DNA of 64,000 bases from Flavobacterium sp. SCGC AAA160-P02 (GTDB taxonomy: Bacteria; Bacteroidota; Bacteroidia; Flavobacteriales; Flavobacteriaceae). A model generated the notes under the pieces. The model saw only the letters and a list, made by a program, of their open reading frames with translations, had not been told where the DNA came from and ran no database searches. The number at the start of each line of letters is the position of its first letter. The stretch's first letter is position 1. Below, piece by piece: positions 43,390 through 52,819 of the stretch. Location of the stretch: NCBI GenBank assembly GCA_000383355.1, contig KB911091.1, positions 1 to 64,000 on the forward strand, given 5' to 3'. A program made the position numbers and the translations under genes.

Positions 43390-43411
43390 AAGCCTTGTAT
43401 ATACAAGGCTT
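43383..43411 (-). terminator. Terminator after tRNA-Pro(TGG)
   Basis: A perfect inverted repeat (43390-43400 with 43401-43411) is followed on the minus strand by an eight-T tract, 11 bases after the tRNA 3' end. Confidence 0.85.
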
Positions 43412-43421
43412 CTTCTTATTG

Positions 43422-43496
43422 TCGGGGTGGCAGGATTCGAACCTGCGACCTCCTCGTCCCAAACGAGGCGCGATAACCGGGCTACGCTACACCCCG
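43422..43496 (-). tRNA. tRNA-Pro, anticodon TGG
   Basis: On the minus strand the acceptor stem CGGGGTG pairs with CACCCCG. The anticodon stem CCTCG/CGAGG holds loop TTTGGGA (anticodon TGG), and the T arm has GGTTCGAATCC. The discriminator is A and CCA is not encoded. Length is 75 bases. It lies upstream of the photolyase operon on the same strand. Confidence 0.95.
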
Positions 43497-43642
43497 AAAT
43501 AATTTCGGTTTGCAAATCTACAGTATTATTTCTACACTCTAAAATTATAACCAGAAATAACTTTTTTTAATTGATGAAAACTTTATCATTGTTGAGATTG
43601 AACTTAGTTAATAATTAATTAAAAATATAATTAATTTCAATC

Positions 43643-43671
43643 TTGTAGAAAATCAAAAAAAATTACATTTG
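43643..43671 (+). promoter_or_regulatory. Bacteroidota-type promoter of trxB
   Basis: TTG at 43643-43645, an 18-base spacer and TACATTTG at 43664-43671 match the -33/-7 consensus. Transcription would start near 43677, 17 bases before the ATG. Confidence 0.6.
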
Positions 43672-43693
43672 TAATTGTTAAAATAAAAATATA

Positions 43694-44642
<949 letters not shown>

Positions 44643-44656
44643 AAATAACATAGTTT

Positions 44657-44690
44657 AAAAAAAAGATTGTAGAAATACAATCTTTTTTTT
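44657..44690 (+). terminator. Terminator after trxB
   Basis: A 15-bp stem (A8-GATTGTA with TACAATC-T8) and loop GAAA, followed by more T. It may work in both directions. Confidence 0.88.
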
Positions 44691-44835
44691 TTAATTTTTC
44701 TAAAAAATTGAAATAGTAATTCCTCACAGAATGCTATCTAGCAATTGTTTACCAATTTCCGGCAACAATTTGATAAGAAATAAATGTATATTGTCATCGA
44801 GAAAAATAGATATAAACGATTAAACACCTTAAAAT

Positions 44836-46386
44836 ATGTGCACTAAAATACCTTTATTAAAAAATACGCTTTTCACACTTATTTCTTTTTCATTTTTTTT
44901 AATTGGTTGTAATAATTCTGGTTTAGATTATACTATTGAAACTGATGTTAATCCAAATAAAATTTCACCACTTACGGCAATGTTACATATTAAGACAGAC
45001 AAGCCTTGTAGTATTAGTGTGAAAGTTCTTGGAGATATTCCTGTAGAGCAATCCTCAGAGGTTTTTGATACTGACGCAAAGATTTCTGTTTTAGGTCTTT
45101 ATCCAAATAAACTTAATAAAGTTGAGGTTACTTTAGATTATGAAGGTGGACAACAGGTAGATATCATTGAAATTCAAACACAGCAGGTTCCTGTTTTTTT
45201 TCCAGAAATTAAAGTAGATAAATTAGATAAAGAACATATGGAGCCTGGTATGCATGCTTTGGATATTCATTTTGCCAATTTTGGAAAGTTTCGATCTGCT
45301 CCAATTATTTTTGATGATCAAGGAAATATAAGATGGTATTTAGATTTAAGCTTTCATGGAGCTATGGTTGGACCATTTCAGAAAATTAAAAACGGAAATA
45401 TTTTAGTTGCTGGAAGAAGAACAATCTATGAATTTGATATGATGGGCAAACAAATAGATAAAACACTCATAAGTAATAACTACGGAATTCATCATGATGT
45501 TTTAGAATTGCCAAATGAAGATTTATTATTGTGTGTAGGAACAAGAGATGCTTATATAGAAAAAGATGGTAAAACTATCTTATCTGACAGTGATTTTATG
45601 ATTCATCTAGATAGAAAAAAATCTAAAGTTGTTAAAAAATGGGATTTAGCAAAACATTTAGACGTTAGTAGAGATGATTTAAATTTCTTTAGAGGAGGAG
45701 ATTGGTTACATATGAATGCATTAGAATTTGATCCTAGAGATAGTACGATTATTGTTTCTGGAAGAAACCAAGGATTATTAAAAGTATCTTGGAATGATCA
45801 GTTAAAATGGATTATGTCACCTAAGCAAAATTGGGGAAAATCTGGAAGAAAAGGTAAAGGATATGAAACCAAACCATACTTATTAACCGCTGTTAATAAT
45901 GAAGGTACTCCGTATTCTAAAGATATTCAGACTGGACATAAAAGTGCAGATGATTTTGATTTTCCTTGGGGACCACATGCTCCATCATTGTTACCTAATG
46001 GAAATATAATTGTATTTGATAATGGACCATTTAGAAATTATAATAATGTAAATAATTACTCTAGAGCTGTAGAGTATGAGGTGAATGAAGCAGACAAAAC
46101 CTTTAAGCAAGTTTGGCAATATGGAAAAAACAGAGGAGTTGAATTATTTTCTACTATAGTTAGTGATGTAGACTATTTACCAAAAACTAAAAATATCTTA
46201 ATGACCTCTGGTTTTGTAAGTCCTAAAGATAATCACAGAGCTAAAGTTGTTGAAGTTTCTACTAAAGACAATACAGAAGTTTTTGAAGCTACTATCTTCT
46301 TTAAAAGCACAAATAAGGGAAGCAAGCCTGGCTGGGGTCAAACAGATATTTTATACAGATCTGAAAGAATGGAATTAAAAAATTAG
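44836..46386 (+). CDS. Arylsulfotransferase (ASST) family lipoprotein
   Basis: A 516-residue predicted lipoprotein with a hydrophobic signal ending FFLIGC (Cys about 25). An N-terminal beta-sandwich-like region precedes a beta-propeller typical of PAPS-independent aryl-sulfate sulfotransferases. Recognisable are NYGIHHDVLELPNEDLLL (His in the active-site loop), GDWLHMNALEFDPRDSTIIVSGR and WGPHAPSLLPNGNIIVFDNG. The family moves sulfate between phenols, using a phospho-His-like sulfo-His. The acceptor is unknown and no sulfatase or sulfate gene is adjacent. A terminator on each side makes it a single-gene unit. Confidence 0.85.
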   Translation: MCTKIPLLKNTLFTLISFSFFLIGCNNSGLDYTIETDVNPNKISPLTAMLHIKTDKPCSISVKVLGDIPVEQSSEVFDTDAKISVLGLYPNKLNKVEVTLDYEGGQQVDIIEIQTQQVPVFFPEIKVDKLDKEHMEPGMHALDIHFANFGKFRSAPIIFDDQGNIRWYLDLSFHGAMVGPFQKIKNGNILVAGRRTIYEFDMMGKQIDKTLISNNYGIHHDVLELPNEDLLLCVGTRDAYIEKDGKTILSDSDFMIHLDRKKSKVVKKWDLAKHLDVSRDDLNFFRGGDWLHMNALEFDPRDSTIIVSGRNQGLLKVSWNDQLKWIMSPKQNWGKSGRKGKGYETKPYLLTAVNNEGTPYSKDIQTGHKSADDFDFPWGPHAPSLLPNGNIIVFDNGPFRNYNNVNNYSRAVEYEVNEADKTFKQVWQYGKNRGVELFSTIVSDVDYLPKTKNILMTSGFVSPKDNHRAKVVEVSTKDNTEVFEATIFFKSTNKGSKPGWGQTDILYRSERMELKN

Positions 46387-46423
46387 AATTATTTCATAAA
46401 TTATCTAAAAATATATATTTGGG

Positions 46424-46452
46424 AGAGATTGTGAAAGCAATCTCTTTTTTTT
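46424..46452 (+). terminator. Terminator after the arylsulfotransferase gene
   Basis: An 8-bp stem (AGAGATTG with CAATCTCT) and 6-base loop, followed by a T run. Confidence 0.85.
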
Positions 46453-46480
46453 GTATTTGTTGATGGTTCTTGCATCATAA

Positions 46481-46512
46481 AAAAAAGACCATCAATTAAT
46501 GATGGTCTTTTT
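46481..46512 (-). terminator. Terminator of the beta-oxidation operon
   Basis: GACCATCA (46487-46494) pairs with TGATGGTC (46500-46507), extended by A and T runs on either side, so it is symmetric. It lies 47 bases after the acyl-CoA dehydrogenase stop on the minus strand. Confidence 0.85.
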
Positions 46513-46558
46513 AAACAAACAACTAAATACTTGAACTATTGGCTGAAAATAGTAACTG

Positions 46559-48367
46559 TTAGAAACAATACTTGTTTTCAGAATTCAATTTTTCTGCTAT
46601 TTTATTTCTCAAGGATACCACATTTGGATAATTGGTATACTTTGTAAAGCGTTTTAAGCCCATTAACATCATGCGTTGTTCATCACCTTCCGCAAAAGAA
46701 ATGATTCCTTCTTTTCCATTTTTTATAACAATTTCAACGGCATTGTATAAATAGAGTTTTGCCATTGCTATCTGAATTTCTTGTGCATCTTCTCCAAATC
46801 TCTTAGCATTTTTCTCAGCACGCAACAGCGTAGATTCTGCCATATAAACTTCATTTAAGATATTTGCTGCTGCCATTAATAACTGCTGATGTTCTTCTAA
46901 ATTAGGACCATATTTTTGAATTGCAGAACCAGCAACCATCAAGAAAACTTTCTTCAATTTGGCAATCATATCTTTTTCTTCTGCAAACAAGACAGAATAA
47001 TCAGGAGTGTCAAAAGAAGGAATACCCATCAATTCTTCGCCAACCGCAGTAGCAGGTCCTAATAAATCTACATGACCTTTCATTGCTTTTTTAATAAGCA
47101 TTCCAACAGATAACATTCTGTTAATTTCATTAGTTCCCTCATAAATTCTTGAGATACGTGCGTCTCTCCAAGCTGCCTCCATAGGAGTTTCTTCTGAAAA
47201 GCCCATACCACCAAAAATTTGAATGCCTTCATCTGCACAAGCCTGAACATCTTCAGAAACTGTTACTTTTAAAATAGAACATTCAATAGCATATTCTTCA
47301 ACACCTTTTAATTCTGCTTCACTGTGAGAATTACCATCAGCTAAACGAGCATTAATTCTATCTTCAATGTCTTTTGCAGCTCTATAGCTAGCGGCCTCTC
47401 CAGCATAAGTGTTGGTTGCCATCTCAGCTAATTTTGCTTTTATTGCACCAAAATTTGAGATAGAAGTTTTAAATTGTTTTCTCTCAGTAGCATATTTTAA
47501 AGCAATTTCTGTAATTCTTCTTTGAGAATCTATACAAGCTGCAGCTAATTTAATTCTACCTACATTTAATGCATTTACAGCAATTTTAAACCCACCACCT
47601 CTTACAGAAAGCATATTTTGTACTGGAACAACTGTATCATTAAAAAACACTTGACGGGTTGAACTTGCACGTATTCCTAATTTACGTTCTTCTTCACCTA
47701 ATACTATTCCGTTAGAATTTGATGCATCATATTCTACAATAAATCCTGTAATATTTTTATCGTCTTCAATACGAGCAAAAACAATCATCAAATTACAAAA
47801 TCCTGCATTTGAAATCCACATTTTTTGACCGTTAATTTTGTAAGACATACCGTCTTCAGATAATGTAGCTACCGTTTTACCAGAGTTTGCATCAGAGCCA
47901 GCACCAGGTTCAGTTAAACAATAAGCACCCATCCATTCGCCACTGGCTAATTTTGGAACATATTTTTGTTTTTGTTCTTCTGTACCGTATAATGTTATTG
48001 GCATAGTACCAATACCAGTATGTGCACCAAAAGCAGTACTTAATGAGCCGTTACCACTAGAGATATATTCACAAGTAATCATTGTAGAAACAAAACCCAT
48101 TCCTAGACCTCCGTATTCTTCAGGAACAGCAACACCTAAAAACCCAAGCTCTCCAGCTTTCTTCATTACCTCTTCGGTTAGCTTATAATCTTTTGCTTCA
48201 AAACGTTCTCTATGAGCTATAATTTCACGATCGTTAAATTCTTTAACAGCATCTTTCATCATAATTTGCTCCTCAGAAAAATCTTCAGGGGTAAATACAT
48301 CTTCGCATTTAGATTCTTTTACTAAGAATTGCCCTCCTCTTAAAATCTCTTTTTCTAGTGTTTCCAT
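46559..48367 (-). CDS. Acyl-CoA dehydrogenase (long, about 600 aa form)
   Basis: FAD-dependent first step of fatty-acid beta-oxidation. The 602-residue protein has PEEYGGLGMGFVST, YCLTEPGAGSDANS (flavin binding), KMWISNAG, RKQFKTSISNFGAI, FGGMGFSEETPMEAAWRDARI and RIYEGTNEINRM with catalytic Glu410. An extra C-terminal domain of about 170 residues resembles the VLCAD type. It is the last gene of the MarR-controlled operon. Confidence 0.93.
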   Translation of the reverse strand: METLEKEILRGGQFLVKESKCEDVFTPEDFSEEQIMMKDAVKEFNDREIIAHRERFEAKDYKLTEEVMKKAGELGFLGVAVPEEYGGLGMGFVSTMITCEYISSGNGSLSTAFGAHTGIGTMPITLYGTEEQKQKYVPKLASGEWMGAYCLTEPGAGSDANSGKTVATLSEDGMSYKINGQKMWISNAGFCNLMIVFARIEDDKNITGFIVEYDASNSNGIVLGEEERKLGIRASSTRQVFFNDTVVPVQNMLSVRGGGFKIAVNALNVGRIKLAAACIDSQRRITEIALKYATERKQFKTSISNFGAIKAKLAEMATNTYAGEAASYRAAKDIEDRINARLADGNSHSEAELKGVEEYAIECSILKVTVSEDVQACADEGIQIFGGMGFSEETPMEAAWRDARISRIYEGTNEINRMLSVGMLIKKAMKGHVDLLGPATAVGEELMGIPSFDTPDYSVLFAEEKDMIAKLKKVFLMVAGSAIQKYGPNLEEHQQLLMAAANILNEVYMAESTLLRAEKNAKRFGEDAQEIQIAMAKLYLYNAVEIVIKNGKEGIISFAEGDEQRMMLMGLKRFTKYTNYPNVVSLRNKIAEKLNSENKYCF

Positions 48368-48389
48368 ACTATGTTTATTACTTATTGTT

Positions 48390-49580
48390 TTAATTTAAAA
48401 ATTCAAAAATACCTGCAGCTCCTTGTCCTGTTCCAACACACATAGTTACCATACCGTATTTATTTTTCATATTTCTTTTTCTCATTTCATCAAATAACTG
48501 AACAGATAGTTTTGCTCCAGTACAGCCTAAAGGATGACCTAATGCTATGGCTCCACCATTTACATTGATGATTTCTTTATTTAAACCTAATTCACGAATT
48601 ACAGCCAATGATTGAGAAGCAAATGCTTCGTTTAATTCTATTAAATCAATGTCTTTTTGTTGCAAACCTGCTTGTTTTAAAGCTTTTGGAATTGCAGCTA
48701 CAGGGCCTATTCCCATAATCCTAGGTTCAACTCCAGCAGCAGCATAGTTGACCATTCTTGCAATAGGCTCAATATTTAATTCTTTTACCATGTCTTCACT
48801 CATCACCATTACAAAAGCTGCTCCGTCACTCATCTGAGAAGAATTACCAGCGGTAACACTTCCACCAGCGGCAAAAACAGCACGTAATTTAGCCAATGCT
48901 TCTTTACTAGTTCCTACTCTTGGTCCTTCATCTTTGGTAACTGTATAACTTTTAGTAGCTTTCTTTCCGTTTGCGTCTAAATATGTTTGTTCTACAGTAA
49001 TTGGTGCAATTTGATCTTGAAAACGATTTTCAGCTTGCGCTTTTAAAGCTTTCATATGAGAATGATAAGCAAATTCATCTTGGTCTTGTCTAGACACTTT
49101 AAATTGGTTTGCTACTGCTTCCGCAGTATTTCCCATTCCCCAGTAATAATCTTCATGACCGGCTTTTACAGTATTGTAATTTAATTCTGGTTTATAACCT
49201 GTCATTGGAACTGCACTCATGCTCTCTGCACCACCTGCAATAATACATTCTGCCATTCCAGCTTGTATTTTGGCAGTTGCCATGGCAATAGTTTCTACTC
49301 CTGACGAGCAAAACCTGTTTACAGTAACACCAGGAACATCTACACTATTTAATCCCATTAAAGAGATTAGACGCGCCATATTAAGTCCTTGAGAACCTTC
49401 TGGCATAGCATTTCCTACAATTACATCATCTATACGCTTAACGTCTAGTTGTGGAATTTCTTTCATCATGTGCTGAATGGTTTCAGCAGCTAATTCATCG
49501 GTTCTTTTAAATCTAAACAAACCTTTAGGAGCTTTTCCTACGGCCGTTCTGTATCCTTTTACTATGTATGCTGTTTTCAT
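48390..49580 (-). CDS. Acetyl-CoA acyltransferase (thiolase)
   Basis: Cleaves 3-ketoacyl-CoA in the last beta-oxidation step. The 396-residue protein starts MKTAYIVKGYRTAVGK. The active-site Cys91 is in VNRFCSSGVET, NGGAIALGHPLGCTGAK holds the His, and CVGTGQGAAGIFE the second Cys. The ATG at 49580 is chosen over an in-frame ATG at 49610, which adds an unconserved 10 residues. It lies 75 bases after the multifunctional enzyme gene and 22 before the dehydrogenase. Confidence 0.94.
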   Translation of the reverse strand: MKTAYIVKGYRTAVGKAPKGLFRFKRTDELAAETIQHMMKEIPQLDVKRIDDVIVGNAMPEGSQGLNMARLISLMGLNSVDVPGVTVNRFCSSGVETIAMATAKIQAGMAECIIAGGAESMSAVPMTGYKPELNYNTVKAGHEDYYWGMGNTAEAVANQFKVSRQDQDEFAYHSHMKALKAQAENRFQDQIAPITVEQTYLDANGKKATKSYTVTKDEGPRVGTSKEALAKLRAVFAAGGSVTAGNSSQMSDGAAFVMVMSEDMVKELNIEPIARMVNYAAAGVEPRIMGIGPVAAIPKALKQAGLQQKDIDLIELNEAFASQSLAVIRELGLNKEIINVNGGAIALGHPLGCTGAKLSVQLFDEMRKRNMKNKYGMVTMCVGTGQGAAGIFEFLN

Positions 49581-49655
49581 ATTTTTAAGATTTTTAGAGT
49601 TAAGAATCAAGAGATAAGATGTTTTATCTCTATTCTATTATCTTGGTTCTTGTTT

Positions 49656-52061
49656 CTAATTACGTAATGGTTTACCAGTTTTTAACATGTGCTGAATACG
49701 TTCTAAAGTTTTACGTTCTGTTGTTAAACTTAAAAATGCTTCACGTTCTATATCCAAAAGATACTGTTCGGTAACTTTGGTAGGTTCTGATAAATCTCCT
49801 CCAGCCATTACATAAGCTAGTTTATTAGCTATTTTTTTGTCGTGTTCTGAAATATATCGACTAGCTTCCATAGAATCTGTTCCTACTAAAAACATCCCTA
49901 AGGCTTGTTTTCCTAATACTAAAATATCTTTACGAGCAGCTGGCTGAGTATAGCCTGCTTCAGCCATTAGTATAGCGTGTTGTTTTGCTTGAGCAATTTG
50001 TCTTTCTTTATTAACAACAACAACATCTTTTCCTTTTTGAAGTAATCCAATATCAAAAGCTTCATAGGCAGAAGTTGCTACTTTTGCCATTCCAATAGTT
50101 AAGAAGTGTTCTTGTAAAACATTTAACTGAACATCTCCTTTTTGGAATAAATCAGAGGCTCTAAGAGCCATCTCTTTAGAACCACCACCACCAGGAATAA
50201 CACCAACTCCAAATTCTACTAAGCCCATGTATGTCTCAGCAGCTGCAACTACTTTATCTGCATGTAATGAAATTTCACATCCACCACCCAAAGCCATTCC
50301 ATGTGGAGCAGCTATTGTAGGGATTGAGGAATAGCGCATACGCATCATGGTATCTTGAAAATATTTGATGGCATAATTTAATTCATCATATTCTTGTTCA
50401 ACAGCCATCATAAAAATCATCCCTATATTGGCTCCAACAGAAAAGTTAGCTGCTTGATTTCCAATAACTAATCCTTGATAATTTGTTTCGGCTAAATCTA
50501 TTGCTTTGTTAATTGCTGTTAAAACATCTGCTCCAATAGTATTCATTTTAGACTGAAATTCTAAATTTAAAATACCATCTCCAATATCTTGAATAACAGC
50601 ACCAGAGTTTTTCCAAACCTCATTGGTTTTTCTGATATTATCTAAAATAATAAATGAATCTTGTCCTGGTTTTTTAAGATGTGATTTAGCAGGAATATCA
50701 TAATAAAAAGTTGCACCTTCTTTTACAGAATAAAAAGAAGTTTCACCTTTTGCTAACATTTCTGTTACCCAAGCAGCAGGCTCTTTTCCTTCAGCTTTCA
50801 TAATTTCAACTCCTTTGGCAACACCAATAGCATCCCAGATTTGAAAAGGACCATGTTCCCAACCAAAACCAGCTCTTAGGCCATCATCAATTCTATAGAG
50901 TTCATCAGAAATTTCTGGAATTCTATTTTGAACATAGGCAAACATTGCTGCAAAACTTTTTCTGTAGAATTCACCAGCTTTATCTTTTCCTGCAACTAAC
51001 ACTTTAAACCGATCAGCAACATTATCAATTGTCTTTGTTAATTCTAAGGTTTCAAATTTTGCAGATTTTTTTGCTCTGTATTCTAAAGTATTTAAGTCTA
51101 ATGATAAGATCTCTCTTTTACCACTAGCGTTTTTAGTCATTTTATAAAAACCCTGTTTGGTTTTACTTCCCAACCAATTGTTTTCCATCATGGTATTTAC
51201 ATAATCTGGAATCACAAATTGATCTCTCATTTCATCATTAGGACAGTTGTCTTTCACTCCATTAGCAGTATGAACTAGAGTGTCTAAGCCTACAACGTCT
51301 ATGGTTCTGAAGGTAGCAGATTTAGGTCTACCAATAACAGGTCCTGTTAATTTATCAACTTCTTCAATAGTTAAGCCCATTTCTTTTACAACATGAAACA
51401 GACTCATGATTCCAAAAATTCCAATTCTATTTCCAATAAACGCAGGAGTATCTTTAGCTAAAACAGCTGTTTTACCTAAAAACTTATCACCATACATCAT
51501 TAAGAAGTCTGTGACTTCTTGAGTACATTTTGGACCAGGTACCACTTCAAATAATTTTAAATATCTAGGTGGATTGAAAAAGTGAGTTACCGCAAAGTGT
51601 TTTTGAAAATCTTCGCTTCTTCCTTCGTTCATAAATTTAATAGGAATTCCTGAAGTATTTGAAGTAATTAAAGTTCCTGGAGTTCTATATTTTTCAATTT
51701 TCTCAAAAACTTGTTGCTTGATGTCTAAACGTTCAACTACAACTTCCATTACCCAATCTACATCTTTAATCTTATGCAAATCATCTTCAATATTTCCTGT
51801 GGTAATTCTATCGGCAAATTTTTGAGAGTAAATAGGAGAGGGTTTAGATTTTAGAGAAGTCATTAAAGCCTCATTAACCAATCTATTTCTAACTATTTTG
51901 TTTTCTAAGGTAAGCCCTTTTGCCTTTTCTTTATCATTTAGTTCTCTTGGAACAATGTCCAATAACAGTACTTCTACACCAATATTTGCAAAGTGACAAG
52001 CAATACCGCTCCCCATAATTCCGGAACCTACAATTGCTATTTTTTTAATTCTTCTAGTCAT
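49656..52061 (-). CDS. Fused 3-hydroxyacyl-CoA dehydrogenase/enoyl-CoA hydratase
   Basis: An 801-residue multifunctional beta-oxidation enzyme. The N-terminal NAD domain has AIVGSGIMGSGIACHFA, FFNPPRYLKLFEVVPGP and KDTPAFIGNRIG. A 3HCDH C-terminal repeat follows, then a crotonase domain (from about residue 500) with HGMALGGGCEISLHAD and FGVGVIPGGGGSKE. The domain order is HAD then ECH, opposite to E. coli FadB. It follows marR after 15 bases. Confidence 0.94.
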   Translation of the reverse strand: MTRRIKKIAIVGSGIMGSGIACHFANIGVEVLLLDIVPRELNDKEKAKGLTLENKIVRNRLVNEALMTSLKSKPSPIYSQKFADRITTGNIEDDLHKIKDVDWVMEVVVERLDIKQQVFEKIEKYRTPGTLITSNTSGIPIKFMNEGRSEDFQKHFAVTHFFNPPRYLKLFEVVPGPKCTQEVTDFLMMYGDKFLGKTAVLAKDTPAFIGNRIGIFGIMSLFHVVKEMGLTIEEVDKLTGPVIGRPKSATFRTIDVVGLDTLVHTANGVKDNCPNDEMRDQFVIPDYVNTMMENNWLGSKTKQGFYKMTKNASGKREILSLDLNTLEYRAKKSAKFETLELTKTIDNVADRFKVLVAGKDKAGEFYRKSFAAMFAYVQNRIPEISDELYRIDDGLRAGFGWEHGPFQIWDAIGVAKGVEIMKAEGKEPAAWVTEMLAKGETSFYSVKEGATFYYDIPAKSHLKKPGQDSFIILDNIRKTNEVWKNSGAVIQDIGDGILNLEFQSKMNTIGADVLTAINKAIDLAETNYQGLVIGNQAANFSVGANIGMIFMMAVEQEYDELNYAIKYFQDTMMRMRYSSIPTIAAPHGMALGGGCEISLHADKVVAAAETYMGLVEFGVGVIPGGGGSKEMALRASDLFQKGDVQLNVLQEHFLTIGMAKVATSAYEAFDIGLLQKGKDVVVVNKERQIAQAKQHAILMAEAGYTQPAARKDILVLGKQALGMFLVGTDSMEASRYISEHDKKIANKLAYVMAGGDLSEPTKVTEQYLLDIEREAFLSLTTERKTLERIQHMLKTGKPLRN

Positions 52062-52076
52062 TTGTTTTTGATTTGT

Positions 52077-52538
52077 TTACACAGCCTTGTTAATAGTATC
52101 TTCTGGATAAATTAATTTATCTGCGATTAGTTTGTTTATCGTTGAGGTTACTTTGAAAAATGCTTCCAATTCTTCATAGCTAACATGTTCTTTAATAATG
52201 TTATTGAAGATGATGACAGATTCTCTAGAGATTTCTCTCATTTCTTTTCCAAAGTTGGTTAGTTTAATAATAACACTTCTTCCATCACTAGGATTTTTTT
52301 CTCTAGAAATAGCCCCTTTGTCTTCCATCGTTTTTAAAATTCTAGAAAGACTTGTTGGCTCCATGCCCATTAGTGGACCTAATGCTGTTGATGGTGTCCC
52401 ATTTTCGTAATCAATATTTAAGAGTACAAAAGCTGTTGCCATAGTGCTGTCATGTTTTGCTGCTCGCTCGTTGTAGAGTTTTGCAACTGCCTGCCAAGTA
52501 GCTCTTAATTGATGGTCTATAGATTTATTTTTGTCCAT
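52077..52538 (-). CDS. MarR family regulator of the beta-oxidation operon
   Basis: A 153-residue winged-helix regulator: ALGPLMGMEPTSLSRILKTMEDKGAI is the recognition region and KNPSDGRSVIIKLT the wing, both typical of MarR. It is the first gene of the operon with the beta-oxidation enzymes. Two operator-like palindromes lie 22-68 bases before its start, so autoregulation and control of the operon are inferred, perhaps by acyl-CoA. Confidence 0.92.
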   Translation of the reverse strand: MDKNKSIDHQLRATWQAVAKLYNERAAKHDSTMATAFVLLNIDYENGTPSTALGPLMGMEPTSLSRILKTMEDKGAISREKNPSDGRSVIIKLTNFGKEMREISRESVIIFNNIIKEHVSYEELEAFFKVTSTINKLIADKLIYPEDTINKAV

Positions 52539-52543
52539 ATTGT

Positions 52544-52551
52544 CAAAGATA
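52544..52551 (-). promoter_or_regulatory. -7 element of the marR/beta-oxidation promoter
   Basis: On the minus strand TATCTTTG matches TAnnTTTG, 6 bases before the marR ATG. The transcript would therefore be almost leaderless. The first palindromic operator starts 9 bases upstream and overlaps the -33 zone, a layout fit for repression. Confidence 0.5.
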
Positions 52552-52559
52552 TAAAAACT

Positions 52560-52577
52560 TACTATGCGCGCATAGTA
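52560..52577. promoter_or_regulatory. Operator palindrome 1 (probable MarR site)
   Basis: TACTATGCGCGCATAGTA is a perfect 18-bp palindrome made of half-sites TACTATGC and GCATAGTA around GC. It lies in the spacer and -33 area of the marR promoter. Confidence 0.75.
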
Positions 52578-52588
52578 TTTTCGTGATT

Positions 52589-52606
52589 AATTATGCATGC
52601 ATAGTA
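52589..52606. promoter_or_regulatory. Operator palindrome 2 (probable MarR site)
   Basis: The right half-site GCATAGTA is identical to palindrome 1; the left is AATTATGC (6 of 8 match). The spacing of 18 bases is the same. Centre-to-centre distance is 29 bp, so two dimers could lie on nearly the same helix face. Confidence 0.65.
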
Positions 52607-52819
52607 AATTAGTGATATATTTAATTAATGTTTGAAAAGAAAAATTAATAAAAGAACATAGATTTATTTAACTTTAGATTTTTAGTAATGAATTGGATAT
52701 CACCTATTGGTTTTATATTTCAATGGCATTGTTATTGATAAGTTTATTATAGATCATTTTTATCTAATCTGATCTATATAATTAGTATTTTGACACATAA
52801 TTAAAAATGTAGCCATATC

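Noticed and set aside
28976-43496. Idea that the photolyase island is an integrated mobile element with att repeats.
   Set aside because: The two tRNA-Pro genes share only normal tRNA arm sequences; no integrase, transposase or long direct repeat was seen. Kept only as a question about origin.
52724-52739. TGGCATTGTTATTGAT looks like a sigma-54 promoter (-24 GG, -12 near GC) before the sigma-54-type regulator gene.
   Set aside because: The -12 part reads TTGA instead of TTGC; with AT-rich DNA the match is weak.
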